From positions 4,123 through 68,122 of the forward strand of contig NZ_JBFRGP010000017.1 of the NCBI RefSeq assembly GCF_052115385.1: 64,000 nucleotides of DNA. The letters are read 5' to 3'. Shown here in pieces: positions 1-7,685 of the stretch (position 1 is the first letter of the stretch; the number at the start of each line of letters is the position of its first letter). The DNA is from Dyella_D sp052115385. Its GTDB lineage: Bacteria > Pseudomonadota > Gammaproteobacteria > Xanthomonadales > Rhodanobacteraceae. The notes beneath the pieces are model-generated. The model did not search any database. It was not told the DNA's origin and worked only from the letters and a program-made list of their open reading frames with translations. Position numbers and translations under genes: made by a program.

Positions 1-1239
1 CGCTTCCAGCTCCAGGCCGTCGCTGGCCTTGAAGCGTACCGGGCGCCGCTCGGCCATCTTGTTCGGGTCGATCCACGACGCCGCGTCGAACAGCTTGCGC
101 ACCTTGAACGTCTGCGTGTCGATCAGCAGGTAGGAGCCCGGATCGCGGTCGCTGCTGACGGAGAACAGCAACTGGTTGCCGTCTTCGCTGTAGTTGATGA
201 AGTCCACCACCTTGCCCGGGAATTTCTGGCTGAGCGCCATGTGCAGCTTGGCCGCGGGCAGGTTCGGCTCGATGTAGATCGGCTTGGGCACGCCGGTCAT
301 CGGGGTGGCCGCGAACGGCTGGTTGGGCAGCGGCGTCCACTGCAGCGTGCCGATGCTGCCGAACTCGTCCTTGGCCAGGTCGCGGCGGCCGGCGCCGTTT
401 TCCTCCTGCTCGACCAGCTTGCCGGGACCGCCGTCGGCGCTGAAGCTGGCGTAGATGTGCTGGCGATCCGGAGCGAAGCTGATCGGGCCGAAGCTGGCGC
501 CGGTGCTCTGCGGGCCGAGCTTGGCCCAGCTGTTGTTCTCGCGATGGAAGACCACGAAGTTGTAGTTCTCGTCGCGGCCGTAGGCGAAATGGGCCAGGCC
601 GTCGGCGCCGGTCATGAAGGTCATGTCGCCCACGCCGATGTCGCCGATCATCTGGCGGGTGTTCTTCTGCGCATTGACGTCGTAGAGCGAGCTCTGGTTC
701 TGCGCGTCCCAGCTCTGCGCGCCCATGTAGAAATGGCCGTTGGCGCGTTCGGGCAGGCCGTCGATGGAGCCCCAGCCGCGGTCGGTGCCGCGCGTGGCGG
801 AGCGGCTGCCGGACTGGGTGTTGTAGCCGTAGAGGTAGTCCTGGTTCTTGCCGTTGAAGTCGGTGGCGATGATCTCGCCGGTGGACAGCGGCTTGTCGAT
901 CGAGCCGAACTGCTTGCCCTTCTCGATCACCAGGCGGGTGGGGCTGACCCAGACGATGCTGGTCGGCAGCTCGTACTTGGGCATGCGCAGCATGCTGACC
1001 GGGGTGCTCATGTCACTGACCTGGTAGACCATCAGCGCATGGTTGTCGCCGTCGTCGGTATCCACGCGCACGGCCACGTACTTGCCGTCGGGCGACAGGC
1101 GCGGCATCGAGATCTGCGGATGGCGGGCGAAGTCTTCCACCGGGATCAGGCCTGGCGAGGCCGAATCGGCTGCGCTGGCGGCCGCGGGCGCGAATAGGCA
1201 AAGCACGGACAGCGCGGTCCGCGCGAAACGAAGCGACAT
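1..1239 (-). CDS. S9 family prolyl oligopeptidase-like peptidase, N-terminal part (runs off the window)
   Basis: The reading frame starts at ATG 1239 and stays open to base 1, so 413 codons are present and the C-terminal half is outside. It opens with a signal peptide (positive MSLRFAR, hydrophobic core, ASAAD cleavage region), so the product is probably periplasmic. The repeated pattern SPDGKYVAV, SEDGNQLLF and similar is that of the beta-propeller that precedes the alpha/beta-hydrolase domain in S9 peptidases. The visible end (RPVRFKASDGLELEA) is the usual junction into the catalytic domain; Ser, Asp and His are therefore not visible. Probable role: cleavage of short peptides after proline or related residues. 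It is divergent from lgt. Confidence 0.8.
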   Translation of the reverse strand, partial: MSLRFARTALSVLCLFAPAAASAADSASPGLIPVEDFARHPQISMPRLSPDGKYVAVRVDTDDGDNHALMVYQVSDMSTPVSMLRMPKYELPTSIVWVSPTRLVIEKGKQFGSIDKPLSTGEIIATDFNGKNQDYLYGYNTQSGSRSATRGTDRGWGSIDGLPERANGHFYMGAQSWDAQNQSSLYDVNAQKNTRQMIGDIGVGDMTFMTGADGLAHFAYGRDENYNFVVFHRENNSWAKLGPQSTGASFGPISFAPDRQHIYASFSADGGPGKLVEQEENGAGRRDLAKDEFGSIGTLQWTPLPNQPFAATPMTGVPKPIYIEPNLPAAKLHMALSQKFPGKVVDFINYSEDGNQLLFSVSSDRDPGSYLLIDTQTFKVRKLFDAASWIDPNKMAERRPVRFKASDGLELEA

Positions 1240-1256
1240 GTGTTTTCCCCTGTTGG

Positions 1257-1291
1257 ATGGCTCCCATGCCAGGCCGGTGGCCGGGAGCCAT
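1257..1291. other. Hairpin in the S9 peptidase/lgt divergent region
   Basis: A perfect 9-bp inverted repeat (ATGGCTCCC / GGGAGCCAT) with a 17-nt loop lies just upstream of the minus-strand peptidase start. It could be an operator or an mRNA leader hairpin; nothing further supports either. The rest of 1240-1478 shows no gene. Confidence 0.3.
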
Positions 1292-1478
1292 GCCCCCACC
1301 GTGCCGAACGCGCTTGACGCCCACCGCTTTCCGGCGGCGCGGCGCGCGGAGACCTCCCCAGGCCCGCCTCGCGTTCGCCGGCGAGTATAGCCAAGGCGGC
1401 CAGGCCGTCGACCGTGCCTGTCGGCAGCGGTGCCGGTGTCGCTACACTTGGACTTTGCCGGCTTCCCCGATCGGACTC

Positions 1479-2309
1479 ATGTTGCTGCCCTACACCGTTG
1501 CCATCGATCCCGTGGCGTTCCGCCTCGGTCCCCTCGCGATCCACTGGTACGGGCTGATGTACCTGGGCGGTTTCTTCGGCGTCTGGCTGCTGGCCGAGTA
1601 CCGCCGCCGCCACGGCCGCCTGCCGGTGACACGCGATGCGCTGGGCGACCTGCTGTTCTTCGGGATGATGGGCGTGATCGTGGGCGGCCGCGTGGGCTAC
1701 ATGCTGTTCTACACGGATATCCATTGGATCTGGACCGACCCGCTGGCGCTGTTTCGTGTATGGGACGGCGGCATGAGCTTCCACGGCGGCCTGCTGGGCG
1801 TGCTCGCCGCGGGGCTGTGGTGGTCGCGCCGGCAGCAGTTGAAGTTCTTCGACACGGTGGATTTCGTCGCGCCGCTGGTGCCGATCGGCCTGGGGCTGGG
1901 CCGCCTGGGCAACTTCATCAACGGCGAGCTGTGGGGCAAGCCCGGCGACGTGCCGTGGGCGATGATCTTCCCGAATGCGCCGGACCGCCTGCCGCGGCAT
2001 CCCTCGCAGCTGTACGAGATGCTGCTGGAAGGCGTGGTGATGTTCGCCGTGCTGTGGCTGGTATCGCTGAAGCCGCGGCCGCGCTATCTGGTCTCGGGTC
2101 TGTTCGCGCTGCTGTACGGCTGCTTCCGCTTCGCCGTGGAATTCGTGCGCCTGCCCGATGCGCAGCTCGGTTACCTGGCCTTCGGCTGGCTCACCATGGG
2201 GCAGGTGCTGTCGCTGCCGCTGATCGTGGTGGGCCTGGTGCTGATCTTCATGTCCCGCAAGGCGCCGACGCTGCGGCCATACACCGTGGCGATGCCGGCG
2301 AAGGAGTAA
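1479..2309 (+). CDS. lgt: Prolipoprotein diacylglyceryl transferase
   Basis: Inner-membrane enzyme that moves diacylglyceryl from phosphatidylglycerol to the lipobox cysteine of prolipoproteins, the first step of lipoprotein maturation. The ATG at 1479 gives 276 aa beginning MLLPYTVAID. About seven hydrophobic segments are seen. Family signatures are present: SFHGGLLG (about residues 100-107, with the essential His102) and GRLGNFINGE (about 141-150), followed by RHPSQLYE. The longer upstream reading frame has no family similarity. It is followed 5 bases later by thyA, the same lgt-thyA order seen in many proteobacteria, so the two are probably co-transcribed. Confidence 0.95.
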   Translation: MLLPYTVAIDPVAFRLGPLAIHWYGLMYLGGFFGVWLLAEYRRRHGRLPVTRDALGDLLFFGMMGVIVGGRVGYMLFYTDIHWIWTDPLALFRVWDGGMSFHGGLLGVLAAGLWWSRRQQLKFFDTVDFVAPLVPIGLGLGRLGNFINGELWGKPGDVPWAMIFPNAPDRLPRHPSQLYEMLLEGVVMFAVLWLVSLKPRPRYLVSGLFALLYGCFRFAVEFVRLPDAQLGYLAFGWLTMGQVLSLPLIVVGLVLIFMSRKAPTLRPYTVAMPAKE

Positions 2310-2314
2310 GGCTG

Positions 2315-3109
2315 ATGCGCGCTTATCTGGACCTGCTGCGCCACGTGCTCGAACACGGCAGCGTCAAGGCCGACCGCACCGGCACCGGCACGCGCAGCGT
2401 GTTCGGCTGGCAGATGCGCTTCGACCTGCGCGAGGGTTTCCCGCTGGTCACCACCAAGAAGCTGCATCTGAAGTCGATCATCCACGAGCTGATCTGGTTC
2501 CTGCGCGGCGACACCAACATCGCCTACCTCAAGCAACACGGGGTCAGCATCTGGGACGAATGGGCCGACGCCAACGGCGACCTCGGCCCGGTCTACGGCG
2601 AGCAGTGGCGCGCCTGGCGCAGCGCCGACGGCGGCACGGTGGACCAGATCCGCTGGGTGGTGGAGGAGATCCGCCGCAATCCGGATTCGCGCCGGCTGAT
2701 CGTCAACGCCTGGAACGTGGGCGAGCTGCCGCGGATGGCGCTGATGCCGTGCCATACGATGTTCCAGTTCTACGTCGCCGACGGGCGCCTGAGCTGCCAG
2801 CTGTACCAGCGTTCGGGCGATATCTTCCTGGGCGTGCCGTTCAATATCGCCAGCTATGCGCTGCTCACCCACATGGTGGCGCAGGTCTGCGGCCTGGGCG
2901 TGGGCGATTTCGTGCACGTGCTGGGCGACGCCCACCTGTACAGCAATCACGTCGAGCAGGCGCAGCTGCAGCTGACGCGGGAACCGCGCGCGCTGCCGAC
3001 GCTGCGGCTCAACCCGGATGTACAGGTGCTGGAGGACTTCCGCTTCGAGGACGTGGCCATCGAGGGCTATGCCCCGCATCCGGCCATCAAGGCGCCCGTG
3101 GCGGTCTGA
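2315..3109 (+). CDS. thyA: Thymidylate synthase
   Basis: Converts dUMP plus methylene-tetrahydrofolate to dTMP and dihydrofolate in the cytoplasm. The ATG at 2315 gives 264 aa, the same length as the E. coli enzyme. The catalytic cysteine is in LMPCHTMFQF (Cys146), with the dUMP-binding RSGDIFLG and FNIASYALLTHM stretches after it and RTGTGTRSVFG near the N-terminus. It sits between lgt and folA; folA recycles the dihydrofolate made here, so the pair forms the thymidylate cycle. Confidence 0.97.
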   Translation: MRAYLDLLRHVLEHGSVKADRTGTGTRSVFGWQMRFDLREGFPLVTTKKLHLKSIIHELIWFLRGDTNIAYLKQHGVSIWDEWADANGDLGPVYGEQWRAWRSADGGTVDQIRWVVEEIRRNPDSRRLIVNAWNVGELPRMALMPCHTMFQFYVADGRLSCQLYQRSGDIFLGVPFNIASYALLTHMVAQVCGLGVGDFVHVLGDAHLYSNHVEQAQLQLTREPRALPTLRLNPDVQVLEDFRFEDVAIEGYAPHPAIKAPVAV

Positions 3110-3219
3110 GCTGGCGTGCGGCGGCCGCGCGTTCGTGAGTAGAATGCGCGGCTAGCGCGCGCCGACCCCCACCTGGCCGCCCGTGCGTCCCCATACGGTT
3201 CGCTTCATCTGGAGTCTTC

Positions 3220-3711
3220 ATGGCCATTTCGCTCATCGCCGCGCTCGACGAGAACTCTGCCATCGGCCGCAAGGGCCAGCTGCCCTGGCACCTGCCGGAC
3301 GACCTGCGCTGGTTCAAGGAGCTCACGCTCGGCAAGTTCGTGCTGATGGGCTACAACACGGCGGTGTCGGTCGGCCGCGCCCTGCCGGGCCGGACCAACC
3401 TGGTGCTGACGCGCAAGCATGAAGCGCCGTTTCCCGGCCAGGTCACCGTGCGTTCGCTGGAGGAAGGCCTGGCCCGCGCCAGCGGCACCGGGCTGATGGT
3501 GATCGGCGGCGGCGAGGTCTACAAGGCGGCGCTGCCCAAGGCGCAGCGGCTGTACCTGACCTGGGTCAATGCGGCGGTGGATGGCGCGGACACGTTCTTC
3601 CCCGGCGTGCATTTCAGCGACTGGACCGAGCTCAGCCGCACCCATCACAAGAAAGACGCCGACCACGCCTACGACTTCGATATGGTCGAGTACGTCCGCA
3701 GCAGCATTTGA
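3220..3711 (+). CDS. folA: Dihydrofolate reductase
   Basis: Reduces dihydrofolate to tetrahydrofolate with NADPH. 163 aa from ATG 3220. The substrate acid lies in LPWHLPDDLRWFK (Asp28 by alignment from memory with E. coli Asp27), and LPGRTN and YLTWVNA match the family. One oddity: the cofactor-contact segment usually reading MGRxT is MGYNT here (Tyr45), so the arginine that normally contacts the NADPH 2'-phosphate is replaced. It follows thyA by 110 bases; a TAGAAT hexamer near 3140 could be its -10 box. The 3' end overlaps the next gene's TTG start. Confidence 0.95.
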   Translation: MAISLIAALDENSAIGRKGQLPWHLPDDLRWFKELTLGKFVLMGYNTAVSVGRALPGRTNLVLTRKHEAPFPGQVTVRSLEEGLARASGTGLMVIGGGEVYKAALPKAQRLYLTWVNAAVDGADTFFPGVHFSDWTELSRTHHKKDADHAYDFDMVEYVRSSI

Positions 3712-4688
3712 GCTCGATCCCCCCCAGCGACGTCATCCACGTCATGGCCGGCGTCCTGGTCGACCCGGCTGGACGCGTGCTGCTCGCGCAGCGGCCGCCG
3801 GGCAAGCATCTGGCGGGCGCCTGGGAGTTTCCCGGCGGCAAGCTGGAGCCGGGCGAATCGGCCAGCGCTGGGCTGGCGCGCGAATTGCGCGAAGAACTGG
3901 GCATCGAGATCGGGCCGGGCGAAGCGCTGACCCGCGTGCCCTGGGCCTATGGCGCCAAGCGCCTGCTGCTCGATGCCTGGGTGGTGCGCCATTGGCAGCG
4001 CGAACCGCAGCCGCTGGAGCATACGGCGCTGCAGTGGGCCGCTCCCGCTGCCGTCGAGCTGGCCCAGCTGGCACCGGCCGATCGCGCCATCCTGCAGGCG
4101 CTGCGCCTGCCGCCGCGTTATCCGATCACTCCTGCCGACCTGCCGCCCACGGCGGCTGACGCGTGCGCCGCGATGCTGCGCGAGGCCCTGGCCCACGGCG
4201 AGCGACTGCTGCAGCTGCGCCTGCCGCGCTGGCCGCTGGAGCAGGTGCGGGAACTGGCCGCGCTGCTGCTGCCAGAGGCGAAAGGCTGCGGCGCGTTGCT
4301 GATGCTCAACGGCGATGTCGAAGGCGCGCGCGCACTCGGCCCTGGCGTCGGCGTGCAGCTCAAGGCCGTCCAATTGCAGGGAACCGGACGCCCCTTGCCC
4401 TGGAACCAGCCCGTGGGAGCGAGCTGCCACGATGCCGGCGAACTGGCGCGGGCGCTCGCGCTGGGCGCCGATTTCGCCACGGTGTCGCCGGTGGCCGTCA
4501 CGGCGACGCATCCGGATGCGCCCGCATTGGGCTGGCCGGCATTTGCGGCGCTGGCCGAGGCGGCGGCGCTGCCGGTCTATGCGCTCGGTGGCATGGGCGA
4601 GGCGGACCTGCCGCGCGCACGCGCGCTGGGCGGGCAGGGCGTTGCGGGGATCCGCGGCTTCTGGGGCGGCGGCTTCCAAGGCGGCTGA
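3708..4688 (+). CDS. Nudix hydrolase (MutT-like) fused to a ThiE/TenI-like domain
   Basis: The N-terminal third is a MutT-type Nudix domain with a complete Nudix box (GGKLEPGESA...RELREELGI, residues about 43-65), expected to hydrolyse oxidised nucleoside triphosphates such as 8-oxo-dGTP. Residues about 135-326 resemble the thiamine-phosphate synthase/TenI barrel (RYPITPADL near its start, GADFATVSPV, PVYALGGM, GVAGIRGFW at the end), but the usual thiamine-phosphate synthase motifs are only partly recognisable. Such fusions are known in gammaproteobacteria. Start: TTG 3708 keeps the family-like IHVMAGVL opening; ATG 3744 is the alternative. It overlaps folA by 4 bases and converges on coaE. 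Confidence 0.88.
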   Translation: MSSIPPSDVIHVMAGVLVDPAGRVLLAQRPPGKHLAGAWEFPGGKLEPGESASAGLARELREELGIEIGPGEALTRVPWAYGAKRLLLDAWVVRHWQREPQPLEHTALQWAAPAAVELAQLAPADRAILQALRLPPRYPITPADLPPTAADACAAMLREALAHGERLLQLRLPRWPLEQVRELAALLLPEAKGCGALLMLNGDVEGARALGPGVGVQLKAVQLQGTGRPLPWNQPVGASCHDAGELARALALGADFATVSPVAVTATHPDAPALGWPAFAALAEAAALPVYALGGMGEADLPRARALGGQGVAGIRGFWGGGFQGG

Positions 4689-4695
4689 GCCGCGC

Positions 4696-5316
4696 TCAAG
4701 CCTTGGCTTTGGCCAGCGCCAGATAGCGCTGGTGCAGGGCGGTCACTTCGGTATCCAGCGCGGCTTCTTCGCCGGTATTGCCGATCACGTCGTCGGCGAT
4801 GGCGAGGCGTTCTTCGCGTCGTGCCTGGCGCTCGATCATGCGGCGGGCCAGTGCTTCGTCGATGCCGTCGCGCCGCACCAGCCGCGCGAGCTGCGCGGCT
4901 TCCGTGGTATCGACCACCAGCACGCGGTCGACCCAGCGGTAATGCGCGATGTTTTCGGCCAGCAGCGGAATCGCCAGCAGGCAGTACGGGCCGTGGTCGG
5001 CGCCGGCGCGTTCGCGCAGCCAGCTGCGCACGCGCGGGTGGGTGATCGCTTCGAGCTGGCGCCGCGCCATGTCGTCGGCGAATACGCGCCGGCGCATCGC
5101 GGCGCGGTCCAGTTGCCCGGCGCCGTCGAGTACGCCGGCGCCGAAGGTCTGCACGATCGCCGCCAGGCCCTCGCTGCCGGGCTGGACCACTTCCCGCGCG
5201 GCCACGTCGGCGTCGTAGACCATGATCCCCAGCGCCTCGAACCGGCGCGCCACTGCGCTCTTGCCGGAAGCGATGCCGCCGGTGAGCGCGACGACGTAGG
5301 GGCGCGGCACGTTCAC
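4696..5316 (-). CDS. coaE: Dephospho-CoA kinase
   Basis: Last step of coenzyme A synthesis: phosphorylates dephospho-CoA at the 3'-hydroxyl with ATP. 206 aa from GTG 5316, a GTGA overlap with the pilD stop. The P-loop GGIASGKS is at about residues 13-20, followed by VYDADVAAREVV, HPRVRSWL and VDRVLVVD typical of the family. The pilD-coaE order is common in gammaproteobacteria. The gene ends 7 bases from the Nudix gene that comes from the opposite strand. Confidence 0.95.
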   Translation of the reverse strand: MNVPRPYVVALTGGIASGKSAVARRFEALGIMVYDADVAAREVVQPGSEGLAAIVQTFGAGVLDGAGQLDRAAMRRRVFADDMARRQLEAITHPRVRSWLRERAGADHGPYCLLAIPLLAENIAHYRWVDRVLVVDTTEAAQLARLVRRDGIDEALARRMIERQARREERLAIADDVIGNTGEEAALDTEVTALHQRYLALAKAKA

Positions 5317-6179
5317 CGCAGCCCGGTCAGCTGCTGATAAGTGAGCAGCAGCCAGTCGCCGGCGACGAACCACAGCCAGCCGGCCATGGCGATGAACGGG
5401 CCGAACGGGATCGGCACCTCGGCCTTGTGCCGGCGCAGCACGATCAGCGTACCGCCGATCAGCGTGCCCACCAGCGAGGACAGCAGCACGATCGGCAGCA
5501 GCGCGCCGGCGCCCATCCATGCGCCCATCGCGGCCAGCATCTTGAAGTCGCCGTAGCCCATGCCTTCCTTGCCGGTGGCGAGCTTGAACAGCCAGTACAC
5601 GCTCCACAGGCTGAGGTAGCCGATGGCCGCGCCGATGATCGCCGAGGTGGGCGACACGAACATCGGCTGCAGGCTCAGCAGCAGGCCGATCCACAGCAAG
5701 GGGTAGTTGAGCTCGTCCGGCAGGTATTGCGTGCGGAAGTCGATGCCGGCCAGCGCGATCAGCAGCCAGGTGAAGGCCAGCCCCGCCAGCGCCGGCCAGG
5801 TCGGGCCGAACTTCCACACCACGATGGCGCTGAGCACGCCGCCGAGCAGTTCCACCAGCGGGTACTGGATGGAGATCGGCGCCTTGCAGTAGCGGCAGCG
5901 GCCGCGCAGCAGCAGCCAGCCGAACAGCGGGATGTTGTCGAACACCGACAGGCGATGCTTGCAGTGCGGGCAGTGCGAGGGCTCGCGCACGATGCCGGGG
6001 GGCAGCGGCTCGGCTTCTTCGGCGGGCAGTTCCAGCGCCTCGCGCGCCTGCTCGCGCCACATCGCCTCCATGCGCAGGGGCAGGCGCAGGATCACCACGT
6101 TGAGAAAGCTGCCCACCAGCAGGCCGAGCACGGCCGCCACGGTGGTCCAGGCCCAAAGAGGAAGCTCAGGCATCGTCAT
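5313..6179 (-). CDS. pilD: Type IV prepilin peptidase / N-methyltransferase
   Basis: Inner-membrane aspartyl protease that cleaves prepilin leaders and methylates the new N-terminal phenylalanine. 288 aa with about eight membrane segments. The N-terminal cytoplasmic loop carries the zinc-binding pairs CPHC (70-73) and CRYC (95-98). The catalytic aspartates are in AGIDFRT (Asp147) and GYGDFKM (Asp211), as in the family. Substrates include the two pilins near 23-24 kb. It overlaps coaE; a terminator separates it from pilC, so it may have its own promoter. Confidence 0.95.
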   Translation of the reverse strand: MTMPELPLWAWTTVAAVLGLLVGSFLNVVILRLPLRMEAMWREQAREALELPAEEAEPLPPGIVREPSHCPHCKHRLSVFDNIPLFGWLLLRGRCRYCKAPISIQYPLVELLGGVLSAIVVWKFGPTWPALAGLAFTWLLIALAGIDFRTQYLPDELNYPLLWIGLLLSLQPMFVSPTSAIIGAAIGYLSLWSVYWLFKLATGKEGMGYGDFKMLAAMGAWMGAGALLPIVLLSSLVGTLIGGTLIVLRRHKAEVPIPFGPFIAMAGWLWFVAGDWLLLTYQQLTGLR

Positions 6180-6201
6180 CTCGGTGACAAATCGACAGCT
6201 A

Positions 6202-6262
6202 TAAAAAAAGCCCCCCTCTCCCAGCGGCGACCCGAAGGTAGTCCCCGTGGGAGAGAGGGGCT
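6202..6262 (-). terminator. Rho-independent terminator after pilC
   Basis: On the minus strand a long GC-rich stem built from CCCCTCTCCCA/TGGGAGAGAGGGG arms (one bulge) is followed by a run of seven T. It lies 14 bases past the pilC stop. The stem resembles the CCTCTCCC/GGGAGAGG repeat also found at 40.7 kb, so a dispersed repeat may have been recruited as terminator. Confidence 0.75.
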
Positions 6263-6275
6263 CGGATGCGGCAGC

Positions 6276-7544
6276 TTACACGGTGCCCGCGAGCTTGAAG
6301 ATCGGCAGGTACAGCGACACCACCATGCCGCCCACCAGCACGCCGAGGATCACCATGATCAGCGGCTCGAGCAGGGTGGACAGGGTGTCGACGGCGTTGT
6401 TGACCTCTTCCTCGTAGAACTCGGCCACCTTGAACAGCATGCTGTCCAGGGCGCCGGATTCCTCGCCGATGGCGGTCATCTGCACCACCATGTTCGGGAA
6501 CAGGCCGGTCTGGCGCATGGCCAGCTGCAGCTGGTGGCCGACTGCGATGTCGTCGCGCATCTGCCTGACCGCATCGCCGTAGACGATGCTGCCGGTGGCG
6601 CCGGCCACCGCGTCCATCGCTTCCACCAGCGGCACGCCGGCGCGGAAGGTGACGCCGAGGGTGCGGGCGAAGCGGGCGATCGCGGACTGGCGCAGGATGG
6701 CACCGACCACGGGCAGCTTCAGCATCACGCGGTCCAGGAAATGCGCGAACTTCTGCGAGCGGTTCTTGGCCATCACCAGGGCGACGATGCCGCCGATGAT
6801 GACGCCGATCACGACGTACCAGTAGCTCTGCATGAACTCCGAGGCGGAGATCACGATCTGGGTCGGCGCCGGCAGCTCGGCGCCGGCGTCCTTGAAGGTC
6901 TGCTGGAACACCGGCACCACGAACAGCAGCAGGATCATGCTGACCAGCAGCGCCACCGCCAGCACCATCACCGGATAGAACAGGGCCTTCTTGATCTTGC
7001 TCTTGATGGCCTCCATCCGCTCCTTGTAGGTCGCCACGGTGTCCAGCACCGTGTCGAGCACACCGGCGGATTCGCCCGCATGCACCAGGTTGCGGTAGAG
7101 CTCGTCGAACTGCACCGGATACTTCGCCAGCGCCTCGTGCATCGAGGCACCGCCTTCGATGCCCTGCTTGACGTCGACCAGCATGTTCTTGAAGCGGATG
7201 TTCTTCTGGCCGTCGGCGATGATCTCGAAGGACTGCACCATCGGTACGCCCGAGGCCATCATGGTGGCGATCTGGCGGCTGAAGATGGCGACGTCGCGCG
7301 GCTTGACCGTGCTGCCGGCAGAGCCGAACAGGGGCTTGGACTTCTCGCGCACCGTCTGCGGATTCATGCCCTGGCGGCGCAGCTCGGCTTTCACCAGCGA
7401 GGCGTTCTTCGCCGGCATCTCGCCCTTCATGCGCTTGCCGCGCTTGTCCAGCGCCATCCAGTCGTACGTGGTCAACTGGCTGACGGCGGCGCGCGCTACG
7501 CCGCGGGCGCGAGCGTCTTTGGCTGCCGTAACTGCTGTGGCCAT
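6276..7544 (-). CDS. pilC: Type IV pilus inner-membrane platform protein
   Basis: Platform that couples the PilB motor to pilin assembly. 422 aa with two T2SSF domains, about residues 85-208 and 288-410, each followed by hydrophobic segments (VMVLAVALLVSMILLLFVVP, and PLIMVILGVLVGGMVVSLYL near the end). A cytoplasmic N-terminal segment starts with TYDWMALDKRGKRMKGEM, typical of PilC/GspF. A strong GGGGGAG ribosome site precedes ATG 7544. It lies 141 bases after pilB on the same strand. Confidence 0.95.
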   Translation of the reverse strand: MATAVTAAKDARARGVARAAVSQLTTYDWMALDKRGKRMKGEMPAKNASLVKAELRRQGMNPQTVREKSKPLFGSAGSTVKPRDVAIFSRQIATMMASGVPMVQSFEIIADGQKNIRFKNMLVDVKQGIEGGASMHEALAKYPVQFDELYRNLVHAGESAGVLDTVLDTVATYKERMEAIKSKIKKALFYPVMVLAVALLVSMILLLFVVPVFQQTFKDAGAELPAPTQIVISASEFMQSYWYVVIGVIIGGIVALVMAKNRSQKFAHFLDRVMLKLPVVGAILRQSAIARFARTLGVTFRAGVPLVEAMDAVAGATGSIVYGDAVRQMRDDIAVGHQLQLAMRQTGLFPNMVVQMTAIGEESGALDSMLFKVAEFYEEEVNNAVDTLSTLLEPLIMVILGVLVGGMVVSLYLPIFKLAGTV

Positions 7545-7685
7545 TTAGGAACTCCCCCTTCGAGCGTGCCGGGCATGGAGCCGGCGACAGATTTGTTGCA
7601 GCTTAATCCAAATGCCTCAGGCAATCCGTGCCTTGGCACCCAACTCTAATGCTAGCTGTGTCGCGGTCTGGCAAGGAGGCGGATG

